A DNA stretch of 10,760 nt from contig CAJTRW010000039.1 of the NCBI GenBank assembly GCA_910578765.1, forward strand, positions 1 to 10,760, written 5' to 3'. The notes beneath the pieces are model-generated. The model did no database searches and was not told the origin of the DNA. It saw only the letters and a program-made list of their open reading frames with translations. Made by a program: the position numbers and the translations under genes. Origin of the DNA: an uncultured Christensenella sp. (GTDB lineage Bacteria; Bacillota; Clostridia; Christensenellales; Borkfalkiaceae). Of this stretch, positions 1 through 7,294 are shown piece by piece; position 1 is the stretch's first letter, and the number at the start of each line of letters is the position of its first letter.

Positions 1-71
1 AGGTAAACAGACCTGCACGCACCCTCATCACCGCCGGAACGCAGCCAAGTAATTTTAAAAACCGCCGCCTG

Positions 72-1586
72 TTACATTGTAGCATTTTTAAGTTTGACGG
101 CAAGTGATTTTTGCCGTTTTTTAAATAAAAAGCCTATAACGAAGCCCGATGCAAAAACCGTCAGACTTACCGCCCAACCGAAAACCGCCTGAGCCCAAAG
201 CGGATAACCGGCATAAAGCCCCCGTTCTGCAAATATCAGATGATATACACCCCAGGCAAACAAAACGGCAAGCGCAACGGGACAAAGGTATTTGACCGAA
301 AAGACAAACGGCTTTACGGGCATTGTAAGCTTACCCGAATATCTGTTAATTTCGCCCGCCAGATTAATTTTTTTGGCGGCGCGGCCAATAACTATGCTTT
401 CGGCTATTCCCAGAAGCAGAATATTAAAGTAGTTTGCAAAGTGGTCGCACAAATCCAGCGCCATTGCCGCAAACGGTGTTGCAAAAACCGTGCAGACCGC
501 AGCACCCGTCGCGCAGACGACGGCGGCAAGCTTTTTTTTGTTGGTTTTGAATTTATCCGCCAACGGTCCGACAACCGCCTCTACCATGGAAACGGACGAC
601 TGTAAAGCCATCATTGCAAGAGAGGCGTAAAAAAGTATGCCCACTATGCAGTTTAGGGCGACGTTTTCCGCGCCGAAGCATAAAGTTATAGCCACGGGAT
701 ATACGGCGAAAGCCGTAGCTATGCCGGATTGAGAAATCAAATCTTTCAGACCGCAGCCGTAAAGCGTTGTAAACAGTACCACAGAGGAAAGTATCGACAC
801 GAAAAAATCAGCCGCGGCGATTATCAGCGCGTCCTTGAAAATGAAAGTTCCGTCGGGCAAATACGCGCCGTACGCAGGCATTATCCCCACCATTACCGAC
901 AGAGAAAAAAACACCTGCCCCAAAGCGTTCAGCCATAATTCGGCATTGCCGAAAGCGGAAAAATCGGGAACGAAAAGCGCGCGCAACGCCTCTCCGCTGT
1001 TATTGTAGATAAGCCCCCTGCCCGCCAGAAACAATAGAAGCACCACAGGTATTATAACGGTAAACTTTGCGGTTGCCGCAAGCGATTTCGCGCCGCCGCG
1101 CAGGCATAAAAACATTACCGCCCACGCCGCTATTATACACCCCAAAACTATCGGCGAAACCGCACCGCCGCCCAGTACTTTTTCAAAAAAATACGCGCTT
1201 GTCTGCGCCTGCGTAGACGTTTGCGCGGCTTTGCATAGCGGAATTATTTTTATAAGCATGACGGCTATCCAGCCGAGAATTGCCGCATACAAAAACGCGA
1301 CGACAAGAGAGTTGAAACAGGAAGCCCAGCCGAAGGGCTCCGCTTTACGGTTTAAGCTTGCCATACATTTGGGAGCGCCGCCGCGGAACTTTCTGCCGAG
1401 GGCAATTTCCGCATTCAGCACGGGTATGCCTATCAAAACCAAAGCTATTATGTAAATGAAAAGAAAGGTTCCGCCGCCGTATTTCGCGCACAGCCCGGGG
1501 AACCGTAACGAATCCCCCAGTCCGATAGCCGCGCCCACGCTTGCGAGAATGAACCCGCCCCTGGATTTAAATTTTTCATGCGCCAT
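72..1586 (-). CDS. NSS/SNF-family sodium-dependent transporter
   Basis: A 504-residue polytopic membrane protein of the neurotransmitter:sodium symporter family, which couples Na+ entry to uptake of amino acids or related amines; the substrate cannot be read from sequence. I count about 12 hydrophobic helices. The family signature in TM1-TM2 is clear: GLGDSLRFPG at residues 22-31, then a GGGTF turn and a GIPVLNAEIALGR segment at 53-65. The TM6 motif FFSLS (226-230) is also family-typical. Length matches bacterial members. The start is supported by the usual N-terminal spacing before TM1, but no Shine-Dalgarno sits at normal distance: the nearest GGGGAGG is 17 nt upstream, inside a hairpin. 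By eye against LeuT, Asp25 replaces the Na1-ligand Asn27, Asp260 falls at Asn286, and Gln329 falls at the Na2-ligand Thr354. No good promoter is seen in the 59-bp gap upstream, so it may be expressed by readthrough or from a leaderless promoter. Confidence 0.9.
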   Translation of the reverse strand: MAHEKFKSRGGFILASVGAAIGLGDSLRFPGLCAKYGGGTFLFIYIIALVLIGIPVLNAEIALGRKFRGGAPKCMASLNRKAEPFGWASCFNSLVVAFLYAAILGWIAVMLIKIIPLCKAAQTSTQAQTSAYFFEKVLGGGAVSPIVLGCIIAAWAVMFLCLRGGAKSLAATAKFTVIIPVVLLLFLAGRGLIYNNSGEALRALFVPDFSAFGNAELWLNALGQVFFSLSVMVGIMPAYGAYLPDGTFIFKDALIIAAADFFVSILSSVVLFTTLYGCGLKDLISQSGIATAFAVYPVAITLCFGAENVALNCIVGILFYASLAMMALQSSVSMVEAVVGPLADKFKTNKKKLAAVVCATGAAVCTVFATPFAAMALDLCDHFANYFNILLLGIAESIVIGRAAKKINLAGEINRYSGKLTMPVKPFVFSVKYLCPVALAVLFAWGVYHLIFAERGLYAGYPLWAQAVFGWAVSLTVFASGFVIGFLFKKRQKSLAVKLKNATM

Positions 1587-1603
1587 ATTTTAGTATATTA
1601 AAA

Positions 1604-1627
1604 CCTCCCCTCGGCTATGAGGGGAGG
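1604..1627 (-). terminator. Intrinsic terminator after the zinc-ribbon gene
   Basis: A perfect 9-bp stem (CCTCCCCTC / GAGGGGAGG on the minus strand) with a 6-nt loop begins 18 nt past the stop codon of the zinc-ribbon membrane protein. It is followed by TTTTAATATA. It fits a rho-independent terminator, though the U-run is short. The 3' arm is also a strong Shine-Dalgarno-like sequence, so a second role in the leader of the transporter gene is possible. Confidence 0.7.
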
Positions 1628-1645
1628 CGTAAAAAGTATTTTAAA

Positions 1646-4048
1646 TTATCTTACCGCAAGATACAGCGTATGTTCGCCGTATTCGTCGGACCAGTCGACC
1701 GTCTGCAAACCTATTTTCGGCTGAACTTCGAATTTTACTATTTTGTTCAAAAGACTGCCGTCTGTGAAGTATTCCCTTACGTTGAGATACAGCGTGCCCT
1801 GACTTATCGAAAGACGGGAAACGGTTATCTTTTCCTCGTACGCGTAATAGCAGGTCTTATACGCGCCCGCGCCGTAGGCGGAGTTTTGCACGCTTTCGCA
1901 AGCGTAAGTAATTTTACTTACCTCTTTTTCGGCGCCGTCGGAATAGCGCCTGTTCTTTTCAAACGCCAGATCCACAACCAAATCGCTTTGGAACGTTACG
2001 TAAATATAGCTGCATCTGCGGCTTTCCAACCGCGCCTGCAACAAGGCGATTTCTCCCTGCAATTTTTCTATACTTTCAACGTTGTTCCAGTTCATCTGGC
2101 TTTTAAGCGCGTCAAGCTGTTTGGTCTTTTGCGTAATGTCGCCCGCAAGCGAGTCGCTGCAATACGCCCATATTTCGCCGTTGCCACCCCTTTCTTCCTT
2201 ATCGAAAGGTTCGCCCAAAGTGCGGTAAACGTAGCCCATACTGTCGCCGACGCAGACGTTTTCAATCCTGTCAAGCTTATAAATATTGTGCGGCGCAAAA
2301 ATTACCGCAAAGAATATGACAGCCGCAAGCGCAAACGCCGACGTTATACCTGCCGCCGCTATAAGCGCGCGCTCCCTTTTGTACTGCCTGGCAGTCCTGC
2401 CGCTCTTGCCCGAAGCCGCGCGGCACGCGGTGCGGTACGAGTCGTACATGTACACGACGTATTTTATGCGGTTTTCGTTTCTTTCAGCCAACGGCGCAAG
2501 ACCGTTGTCGAACGAACCGTCCTCCAAACGCGAAAAATATTTCTTTTCGGCTTTGTTTATCATGACTATTGCGGCTACGGAAAGCGCCAACGGAACCGCG
2601 CACAAAAATATCAGGGAAAGTATTATACCCGCGTACGTAATGCCGAGAATTTTAATATCGAACACCGTAGCGGCGTTTAACCCTTCCATCGCCTGCGAAC
2701 CTATAAGCGCGTAAGCGAGAATACCCAAAGCAAGCAACACTGACCATATTAAACGTATGACGTAACCCGTCCTCAGCGACGCAAGCCGCTTTTTATCGGG
2801 CACGCGCGCGGGCACGAAAATATGTATCAGCATGCCTATCGCAAGCGCGATTACCGCGGCGACGCAAATCCTTGCCATAACCAAAAACGCGTTGTTCATG
2901 ACGTCGGTCGTCCTGTCGTAATGGAAGTTGTACATTACAAGCGCAAAAGCGAGGACAAGTCCGAACCAGACGTACATCCTTAAAAACGCTTTGCCCTTTT
3001 CGAGACAAAACATTCCGACAGCCTGTTTTTTATTCTTTTCCTTCCCGAAAACGGGGATATTTTCCGCGCCGTCACGCGCCGCGGCAAGCTGTTCGGCAAT
3101 TCTTTCCGCCTGCAATTTGGCGCAGGAGTCAATCTCGTCCTCATGCTTTTGCGCCGCTTCCGCGTATGCGGGAAGGTATTTTCTTAAAACAAAATCCGCA
3201 ACCGTCGCCCCTGCAACCAATATAAGGAAAAACAGCGAGAACGAAAGCACAAGCGGACCCGCCGCGCCCGTTTTGCTGACGGCGGACGCCGACATTCCGC
3301 AAAGAACCGCGCTTATTATAAACAGTACTGACAGTATAAGACACTGCGCGCAATCAACCGCAAACGTAAGGCGGAACCGCGCCGAGGAAATTGCGAATTT
3401 TTTGGAAGCGAGCGGAAGCAAAAGCCGCGCGCAAAGCGCAAAAGCGGAAAACGCAACGGCTATTACGGCAAAAGCTATCATAGCGCGCGCACATGCGTTC
3501 AGGTTGACAAGATACTCTCCGTCGCCCGCAAAATTATATATATTTCCGTAACTCTGTCCGTCGTAGGTTGCGGCGGGCGCGGCAAAAAATGCCCAAAGCA
3601 ATATCGAAAACAGCGAAAACAGCGCGACGGGCGCAAAGTACAGACTTTTACGTATAACCGTAAATTTATCAAACTTAGGTTTTTTCTGTTCGGAAGCGTC
3701 GGTTTGCTCCGTATCAGGTAAATTCTCCGCGTTTTCTTCCGCTTGCTCGTCGGCAGGCTGTTCATCCGCAATTTGTTCTTCCGCTTGCTCGTCGGCAGGC
3801 TCCACGCTTTCGGCAGGCTCGTCCGCTTCCGTCAAAGCGTCGACGTCGGATAAAAGCGCTTCCCCGTCGGGAACGGCTTCGTCCGCTTCTTCACGTGCGG
3901 TCTTTAACCCGCAAGCCGTGCAATAATTGGCTGCGGTCTTAATTTCGGAAAAGCATCTCGGGCAGAGGACTACGTCCACGCGTTTAGCTCCGCACTCGGG
4001 ACAGAAGTTACCTTCGAACTCCGCCCCGCAGTCAGTACAGGTATGCAT
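1646..4048 (-). CDS. Zinc-ribbon polytopic membrane protein, unknown function
   Basis: An 800-residue protein I cannot assign to a named family. Visible parts in order: two N-terminal zinc ribbons (Cys4/Cys7 with Cys16/Cys19, and Cys29/Cys32 with Cys43/Cys46); an acidic Glu/Asp/Gln/Ala linker (about 51-122); four hydrophobic helices (about 138-160, 188-212, 228-252, 264-288); a charged helical segment (about 295-330); four more helices (about 358-376, 387-412, 429-450, 466-497); a basic stretch (about 540-560); a ninth helix (561-586); and a 215-residue C-terminal domain with a coiled coil near 636-676. If the zinc ribbons are cytoplasmic, nine helices place the C-terminal domain outside. Residues 596-614 resemble the start of BamE/SmpA-like folds (a short Gly-Asp-Ser turn, then TLGEP), which is only a suggestion. 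The start has GGAG 9 nt upstream and lies about 30 nt from a consensus promoter. It appears monocistronic. Confidence 0.88.
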   Translation of the reverse strand: MHTCTDCGAEFEGNFCPECGAKRVDVVLCPRCFSEIKTAANYCTACGLKTAREEADEAVPDGEALLSDVDALTEADEPAESVEPADEQAEEQIADEQPADEQAEENAENLPDTEQTDASEQKKPKFDKFTVIRKSLYFAPVALFSLFSILLWAFFAAPAATYDGQSYGNIYNFAGDGEYLVNLNACARAMIAFAVIAVAFSAFALCARLLLPLASKKFAISSARFRLTFAVDCAQCLILSVLFIISAVLCGMSASAVSKTGAAGPLVLSFSLFFLILVAGATVADFVLRKYLPAYAEAAQKHEDEIDSCAKLQAERIAEQLAAARDGAENIPVFGKEKNKKQAVGMFCLEKGKAFLRMYVWFGLVLAFALVMYNFHYDRTTDVMNNAFLVMARICVAAVIALAIGMLIHIFVPARVPDKKRLASLRTGYVIRLIWSVLLALGILAYALIGSQAMEGLNAATVFDIKILGITYAGIILSLIFLCAVPLALSVAAIVMINKAEKKYFSRLEDGSFDNGLAPLAERNENRIKYVVYMYDSYRTACRAASGKSGRTARQYKRERALIAAAGITSAFALAAVIFFAVIFAPHNIYKLDRIENVCVGDSMGYVYRTLGEPFDKEERGGNGEIWAYCSDSLAGDITQKTKQLDALKSQMNWNNVESIEKLQGEIALLQARLESRRCSYIYVTFQSDLVVDLAFEKNRRYSDGAEKEVSKITYACESVQNSAYGAGAYKTCYYAYEEKITVSRLSISQGTLYLNVREYFTDGSLLNKIVKFEVQPKIGLQTVDWSDEYGEHTLYLAVR
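3734..3801 (-). repeat. Two-copy 26-bp direct repeat within the acidic linker
   Basis: An exact 26-bp unit occurs at 3734-3759 and 3776-3801, a 42-bp (14-codon) period. It encodes PADEQAEE twice, near residues 84-91 and 98-105 of the zinc-ribbon membrane protein. A shorter partial match (CGGCAGGCTC) follows at 3811-3820. Nucleotide identity across the whole unit points to recent in-frame duplication in a flexible linker. Confidence 0.85.
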
Positions 4049-4084
4049 AAAGTTTTTCTCCGGATGGTATGGTGTAGTGTAGAA

Positions 4085-4113
4085 ATTATAAATTAAATAA
4101 TCTTAATTGTCAA
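4085..4113 (-). promoter_or_regulatory. Consensus sigma-A promoter for the zinc-ribbon gene
   Basis: On the minus strand TTGACA (4113-4108) and TATAAT (4090-4085) are separated by exactly 17 bp, a perfect match to the housekeeping consensus. A seven-A tract (4131-4125) lies about 12 bp above the -35 box, where an UP element would sit. The predicted start near 4078 leaves a leader of about 30 nt, carrying GGAG 9 nt before the ATG at 4048. Confidence 0.88.
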
Positions 4114-4199
4114 CCACTTACGCGTTTTTTTCGACAGAGTGCAAATCTTCCTTGTTCTGCCTTTTTTTACCTTCGTTACGCTTTACTGAAAATTCACGT

Positions 4200-4255
4200 T
4201 AAAAGAAAAAAGCCCGACACTGCGCATTGCCTATGACAACACCCCGACGTCGGAC
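4200..4255 (-). terminator. Probable terminator of the glucokinase-rex operon
   Basis: On the minus strand GTCCGAC (4255-4249) can pair with GTCGGGC (4218-4212), with one G-U pair, and is followed directly by TTTTTTCTTTT. The 30-nt loop is long, so this is weaker than the other terminators here. A compact GC-rich hairpin (4287-4273), with a 6-bp stem and 3-nt loop, lies just past the stop codon of the small membrane protein but has no U-run. The remainder of the 245-bp gap 4049-4293 holds only the promoter of the next gene. Confidence 0.5.
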
Positions 4256-4293
4256 ATAACGAAATTACAGCCGCCGCCGTCGGCGACGTATAA

Positions 4294-4578
4294 TCAGTTG
4301 AGATTTTTTAATTTGTTCAAGCTTATTTTAGCGGTGATAAAGCACGCCGCAACCGCAATAAAAAGCGCGACGGCAACGCCGACAAGCGCGGCAAACCCGC
4401 CCAGCGCGCCCGCGGTGTTCGTATTTATAAAGCCCGTTGCCGCTATTGTTACGGCATAAATCACCGTAACGGACGCAACCGCTATCAGCACAAAAAACAG
4501 TATTTTTATAGCCTTTACCGACCGCTCGGCACGCGCTGCAAGCAAGCGCGCATAAAGTTCTTTTTCTTCAGAATTCAT
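4294..4578 (-). CDS. Small two-helix membrane protein, unknown function
   Basis: A 94-residue protein not recognised as a named family. It has a charged, helix-prone N-terminus rich in Glu, Arg and Ala (residues 1-22), two hydrophobic segments (about 24-49 and 57-83) joined by a short Asn/Thr/Gly turn, and a basic tail ending KNLN. This is a helical hairpin with both ends probably cytoplasmic. It starts 10 nt after the rex stop codon with a CGGAG ribosome site in the gap, so it is almost certainly the last gene of the glucokinase-rex transcript. No catalytic motif is visible. Position is the only clue to function and is not enough for an assignment. Confidence 0.75.
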   Translation of the reverse strand: MNSEEKELYARLLAARAERSVKAIKILFFVLIAVASVTVIYAVTIAATGFINTNTAGALGGFAALVGVAVALFIAVAACFITAKISLNKLKNLN

Positions 4579-4588
4579 AATAACTCCG

Positions 4589-5200
4589 TTAAATCATGCT
4601 TGAAAGTATGGCGAGGTTTGCGGCTACGTCTATATGCCGCACGACCACGTTTTCCGGCGCGGAAATAAGCACTGGCGCAAAATTCAAAATTGCCTTTACC
4701 CCGCAGGAAATAAGCAAATCCGCAACGCTTTGCGCAAACTGCGCAGGCACGCAAATTACCGCAAGCTCGGCGGCAAGCTCTTTTATTTTTTTCGCCGCGT
4801 CCGAAATTCCGTATACTCGCTTACCGGCAATTTCGCGCGAAATTTTGTCCGGATCGCTGTCGAAAGCCGCCTTTATTTCAATTCCGTAATTTTTGAAGCC
4901 GCCGTAACTGAGTATCGCTCTGCCCAGCGCCCCCGCGCCGACGAGGACGGCGCTTCTTTCGCCGTCGCAGCAAAGATATTCCTCTATGGCGGCGATAAGC
5001 TCCTGCCGGTCGTACCCGACGCGCGGTCTGCCTATTGCCGAGGTATAAGCCAGATCCTTTCTGACCAGCACCTCGCCCATGCCGAGCGCTGCGGCTATGC
5101 CGCCGGAGGAAACGTATTCCGCGTCCGAAGGAAGCGACTTCAAATAATTGAGATAAACGGGAAGCCGCTGTAAAGAAATTACGGGTATATCCTTATTCAT
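4589..5200 (-). CDS. rex: Redox-sensing transcriptional repressor Rex
   Basis: A 203-residue Rex protein, the dimeric repressor that binds DNA when NAD+ dominates and releases it when NADH rises, so controlling fermentation and NADH-reoxidation genes. The N-terminal winged helix spans about residues 8-75 and carries the diagnostic VRKDLAY and IGRPRVGYD segments (46-64). The Rossmann domain follows, with VGAGALG (87-93) as nucleotide loop and AAFDSDPDKI (111-120) at the end of the second strand. The conserved VPAQFAQSVADLL and ILNFAPV blocks come next, then a C-terminal helix. Length is normal for the family (about 205-215). A GGGGGGA ribosome site precedes the ATG. It lies 14 nt after the ROK kinase stop and is expressed from that operon's promoter. 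I found no standard Rex operator at the operon promoter, so autoregulation is not evident. Confidence 0.96.
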   Translation of the reverse strand: MNKDIPVISLQRLPVYLNYLKSLPSDAEYVSSGGIAAALGMGEVLVRKDLAYTSAIGRPRVGYDRQELIAAIEEYLCCDGERSAVLVGAGALGRAILSYGGFKNYGIEIKAAFDSDPDKISREIAGKRVYGISDAAKKIKELAAELAVICVPAQFAQSVADLLISCGVKAILNFAPVLISAPENVVVRHIDVAANLAILSSMI

Positions 5201-5214
5201 ATAAAATCCCCCCT

Positions 5215-6147
5215 TTATTGCATTGCAAGAGCCGCCGCGCCGTAAACCCCCGCCGCCGCGCCAAGCGACGCGCGCACGATTTTCACGGGAGCATAATGCA
5301 CGCCGCCGAAAAGCTCTTTATCGAATTTTTTACGAAGCGGCGCAATGAGGTTTTCACCCTGATTGGAAATCCCGCCGCCCAACATTATGACCTGCGGACG
5401 GAACGTATTTGCAAGATTGACAAGTCCGCAAGCAAGATAATTTATATAGCGCTCCACCACCCTGCGCGCCGTAACGTCGCTGTCCATACAGTCGAACGCG
5501 GTTTTTGCGGTTGCGGTTTCGGAAGTGCATAATTTCCACATGGCGGAGCCCGTATCTTCCTCCATCGCCCGTTTTGTCTGTTTTGTAAGCGCGGTTGCGG
5601 AAGCGTAAGCCTCGAAACAGCCTCTCCTGCCGCAGGTGCATTTTTCGCCGCCGTACTCTATTACGGTGTGACCTATTTCCGCGCCGACGGATTTGTAACC
5701 CTCAAACAGCTTGCCGCCTATAATTATGCCGCCGCCCACGCCGGTACCCAAGGTTACCAAAATACTGTCCGCATAATTTTTACCCGCGCCGAACGTCGCT
5801 TCGCCCAGCGCCGCGGCGTTTGCGTCGTTGGTGATTTTGACGGGAAAACCCGTCGCCTCGCGCACAAGCTTGGCAAGCGGATAATTTTTCAGCCCGAGGT
5901 TGCCCGCAAACACCACAGCCCCGTTTCCGGAGTCTATCATGCCCGCACAGCCTATGCCTATGCCCTTGACCTCACCCGTCGGGCAGCCGCTTTTTGAAAT
6001 AAGCTGCTTACAAAGCGCAGCCGTATCTTCCGCAAGAGTTTGCGTTTTAAAGGGCGTGCTTCCCTCCGCGTACGCCTTGCCCGAAGCGTCCGTAACTATT
6101 CCTTTGACGCTTGTCCCGCCGACGTCTATACCGACAAAAAAGGACAT
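5215..6147 (-). CDS. glcK: ROK-family glucokinase
   Basis: A 310-residue ROK kinase, probably a glucokinase phosphorylating glucose to glucose-6-phosphate with ATP in the cytoplasm. Motifs: the phosphate-binding loop GIDVGGTSVKG (6-16), the sugar-binding and catalytic segment NDANAAALGE (107-116, Asp108 the expected base), the second ATP motif GTGVGGG (134-140), and the ROK zinc site made by His160 with Cys170, Cys172 and Cys177 in CTCGRRGCFE. The stretch around NLGLKNYPL is close to glucokinases rather than ROK repressors, and there is no N-terminal helix-turn-helix. I prefer the ATG at 6147 over 6165 because GGAGGG lies 8 nt upstream of it. It is first in the operon with rex and the small membrane protein. 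Another hexose specificity, such as mannose or N-acetylmannosamine, cannot be excluded. Confidence 0.92.
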   Translation of the reverse strand: MSFFVGIDVGGTSVKGIVTDASGKAYAEGSTPFKTQTLAEDTAALCKQLISKSGCPTGEVKGIGIGCAGMIDSGNGAVVFAGNLGLKNYPLAKLVREATGFPVKITNDANAAALGEATFGAGKNYADSILVTLGTGVGGGIIIGGKLFEGYKSVGAEIGHTVIEYGGEKCTCGRRGCFEAYASATALTKQTKRAMEEDTGSAMWKLCTSETATAKTAFDCMDSDVTARRVVERYINYLACGLVNLANTFRPQVIMLGGGISNQGENLIAPLRKKFDKELFGGVHYAPVKIVRASLGAAAGVYGAAALAMQ

Positions 6148-6195
6148 GATAAATTCCCTCCACACGTATTTTCAAACATTTTTCGGATATTATTA

Positions 6196-6224
6196 ATTAT
6201 ACTATTTAATACCGTCCGTGTCAA
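6196..6224 (-). promoter_or_regulatory. Consensus sigma-A promoter for glucokinase-rex operon
   Basis: TTGACA (6224-6219) and TATAAT (6201-6196) on the minus strand are separated by exactly 17 bp. The -35 box begins only 8 bp past the terminator hairpin of the dut operon, so the operons are tightly packed but separate. Expected initiation near 6189 gives a leader of about 40 nt with GGAGGG before the ATG at 6147. Confidence 0.9.
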
Positions 6225-6228
6225 GATT

Positions 6229-6262
6229 AAAAACGCACGGTCCGTCAGGTGAACCGTGCGTT
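6229..6262 (-). terminator. Intrinsic terminator of the nrdD-nrdG-dut operon
   Basis: A perfect 10-bp stem, AACGCACGGT with ACCGTGCGTT, with an 11-nt loop, followed on the minus strand by TTTTTAATC. The hairpin begins 4 nt after the dut stop codon. This is a strong rho-independent terminator and separates the nucleotide operon from the glucokinase operon. Confidence 0.92.
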
Positions 6263-6266
6263 GGCT

Positions 6267-6746
6267 TTATTTACTGCCCGTGGAACCGAAGCCGCCCGCC
6301 CCGCGCGACGTTTCGGAAAGTCCGTCCTTTTCTATAAATTCCGCCATAAGATATGGCGTAATTACAAGCTGCGCTATCCTCTCTCCCGGGTCCACGGTTT
6401 GCGCTTGCTCTGAATGGTTGTGAAGCGCAACCTTCACTTCGCCGCGGTAGTCGCAGTCCACTACGCCGACTTTGTTTGCGGGGGCAAGCCCCTTTTTGCT
6501 GGCAAGTCCGCTTCTCGCGTATATAAGCCCAGCATAGCCGAGCGGAAGCTCTAACGCGATGCCCGTAGGCACCATCACCGTCTGATGCGGCTTGATTTCC
6601 GTAACGCCGTCGGTACACGCATACAAATCCGCCCCTGCCGCAAATTCGCTGCCGTAGGAAGGAATTACTGCTTTTTCGTTGAGTTTTTTAATGCCGACCG
6701 AAGCCTTTTTTATTTTCGAACCTAAAATTTCCACACTGTTTTTCAT
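6267..6746 (-). CDS. dut: dUTP diphosphatase (dUTPase)
   Basis: A 159-residue trimeric-type dUTPase, which hydrolyses dUTP to dUMP and diphosphate, keeping uracil out of DNA and supplying dUMP for thymidylate synthesis. All five family motifs are present: AGADLYA (37-43), ARSGLASKKG (77-86), GVVDCDYRGEV (94-104) with expected catalytic Asp97 and uracil-stacking Tyr100, GERIAQLVI (121-129), and the C-terminal arm RGAGGFGSTG (148-157). Residue 98 is Cys where Ser is common. The N-terminus is about 15 residues longer than typical. I chose the ATG at 6746 because GAGGAAA precedes it and the longer reading frame upstream overlaps nrdG. It lies 14 nt after the nrdG stop, so the two are co-transcribed. 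Confidence 0.96.
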   Translation of the reverse strand: MKNSVEILGSKIKKASVGIKKLNEKAVIPSYGSEFAAGADLYACTDGVTEIKPHQTVMVPTGIALELPLGYAGLIYARSGLASKKGLAPANKVGVVDCDYRGEVKVALHNHSEQAQTVDPGERIAQLVITPYLMAEFIEKDGLSETSRGAGGFGSTGSK

Positions 6747-6760
6747 TTGCGTTTCCTCTT

Positions 6761-7294
6761 TTAAACTATGGTTTTTTCGTCCCAAAGAACTACTTCGTCG
6801 CTTTCGAGCGAGGGCTGAACGAGAATTATCCTCTGGTTTGACGAGCCGCGGAATAAGAGATTCAAATCCTTCAAATCTTCTACAAACCTGCCGTCCACAA
6901 GCACGTCCAGACACTTTAAAATGCGCATAACCGTGTCTATGTCGCCCTTTTTGCCCGTTAAGAGGTCGGCTTCGTAATCGTAACCCGTATAGCACCAAAA
7001 GGATTTGTCGGGATAAATTTTTCTGAGCCGTTCAATAAACGGCGCTATCGCCTGCGCGTTCTCCGGCTCGAACGGGTCGCCGCCCAAAAGCGTGAAGCCC
7101 TTTATGTAGTCCGGGGCAAGCCCTTTTATTATTTTTTCTTCGATATCCTGCGTAAACGGCTCGCCGTAGCAAAAGTCCCAGGTTTCGGGGTTGAAGCAGT
7201 TTTTACAGCGGTTTCTGCAACCCGAAACGTAAAGCGACACCCTGACCCCGGGTCCGTTGGATATGTCGTACCATTTAATAGTAGCGTAATTCAT
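6761..7294 (-). CDS. nrdG: Anaerobic ribonucleotide reductase activating protein
   Basis: A 177-residue radical-SAM enzyme that uses a [4Fe-4S] cluster and S-adenosylmethionine to generate the glycyl radical on NrdD. The N-terminus NYATIKWYDISNGPGVRVSL is characteristic of NrdG. The cluster motif CRNRCKNC gives Cys26, Cys30 and Cys33 (CxxxCxxC), followed by the conserved FNPETWDF. The SAM-binding glycine motif is GGDPF (71-75). Length is usual for the family. It follows nrdD after a 137-bp gap containing a stable hairpin and precedes dut by 14 nt. The only Shine-Dalgarno-like sequence (AAGGA) is about 16 nt before the ATG, farther than usual, and the intervening bases can fold. Confidence 0.95.
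   Translation of the reverse strand: MNYATIKWYDISNGPGVRVSLYVSGCRNRCKNCFNPETWDFCYGEPFTQDIEEKIIKGLAPDYIKGFTLLGGDPFEPENAQAIAPFIERLRKIYPDKSFWCYTGYDYEADLLTGKKGDIDTVMRILKCLDVLVDGRFVEDLKDLNLLFRGSSNQRIILVQPSLESDEVVLWDEKTIV

Noticed and set aside
1..71. Words resembling the conserved SRP RNA loop (CCGGAA...GCAGCCAAG near 34-49) and a CTGTTTACC match on the other strand
   Set aside because: The matching words lie on opposite strands and the essential GGAAGGA core is missing, so this is not a believable 4.5S RNA. I see nothing else in these 71 bases except a possible weak terminator of the transporter gene.
60..111. Possible terminator overlapping the transporter stop codon (GCCGTC pairing with GGCGGC before GGTTTTT)
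   Set aside because: The stem is 6 bp with a G-U pair and the loop is about 26 nt and partly coding; too weak to annotate.
1670..2680. Long plus-strand open frame opposite the zinc-ribbon gene
   Set aside because: It is antisense to a clear coding gene and its basic, aromatic-rich translation has no domain. The same applies to the other plus-strand frames in the window.
6747..6998. An 84-residue N-terminal extension of dUTPase
   Set aside because: It overlaps nrdG out of frame, while the ATG at 6746 has a good ribosome site and gives a family-like length.
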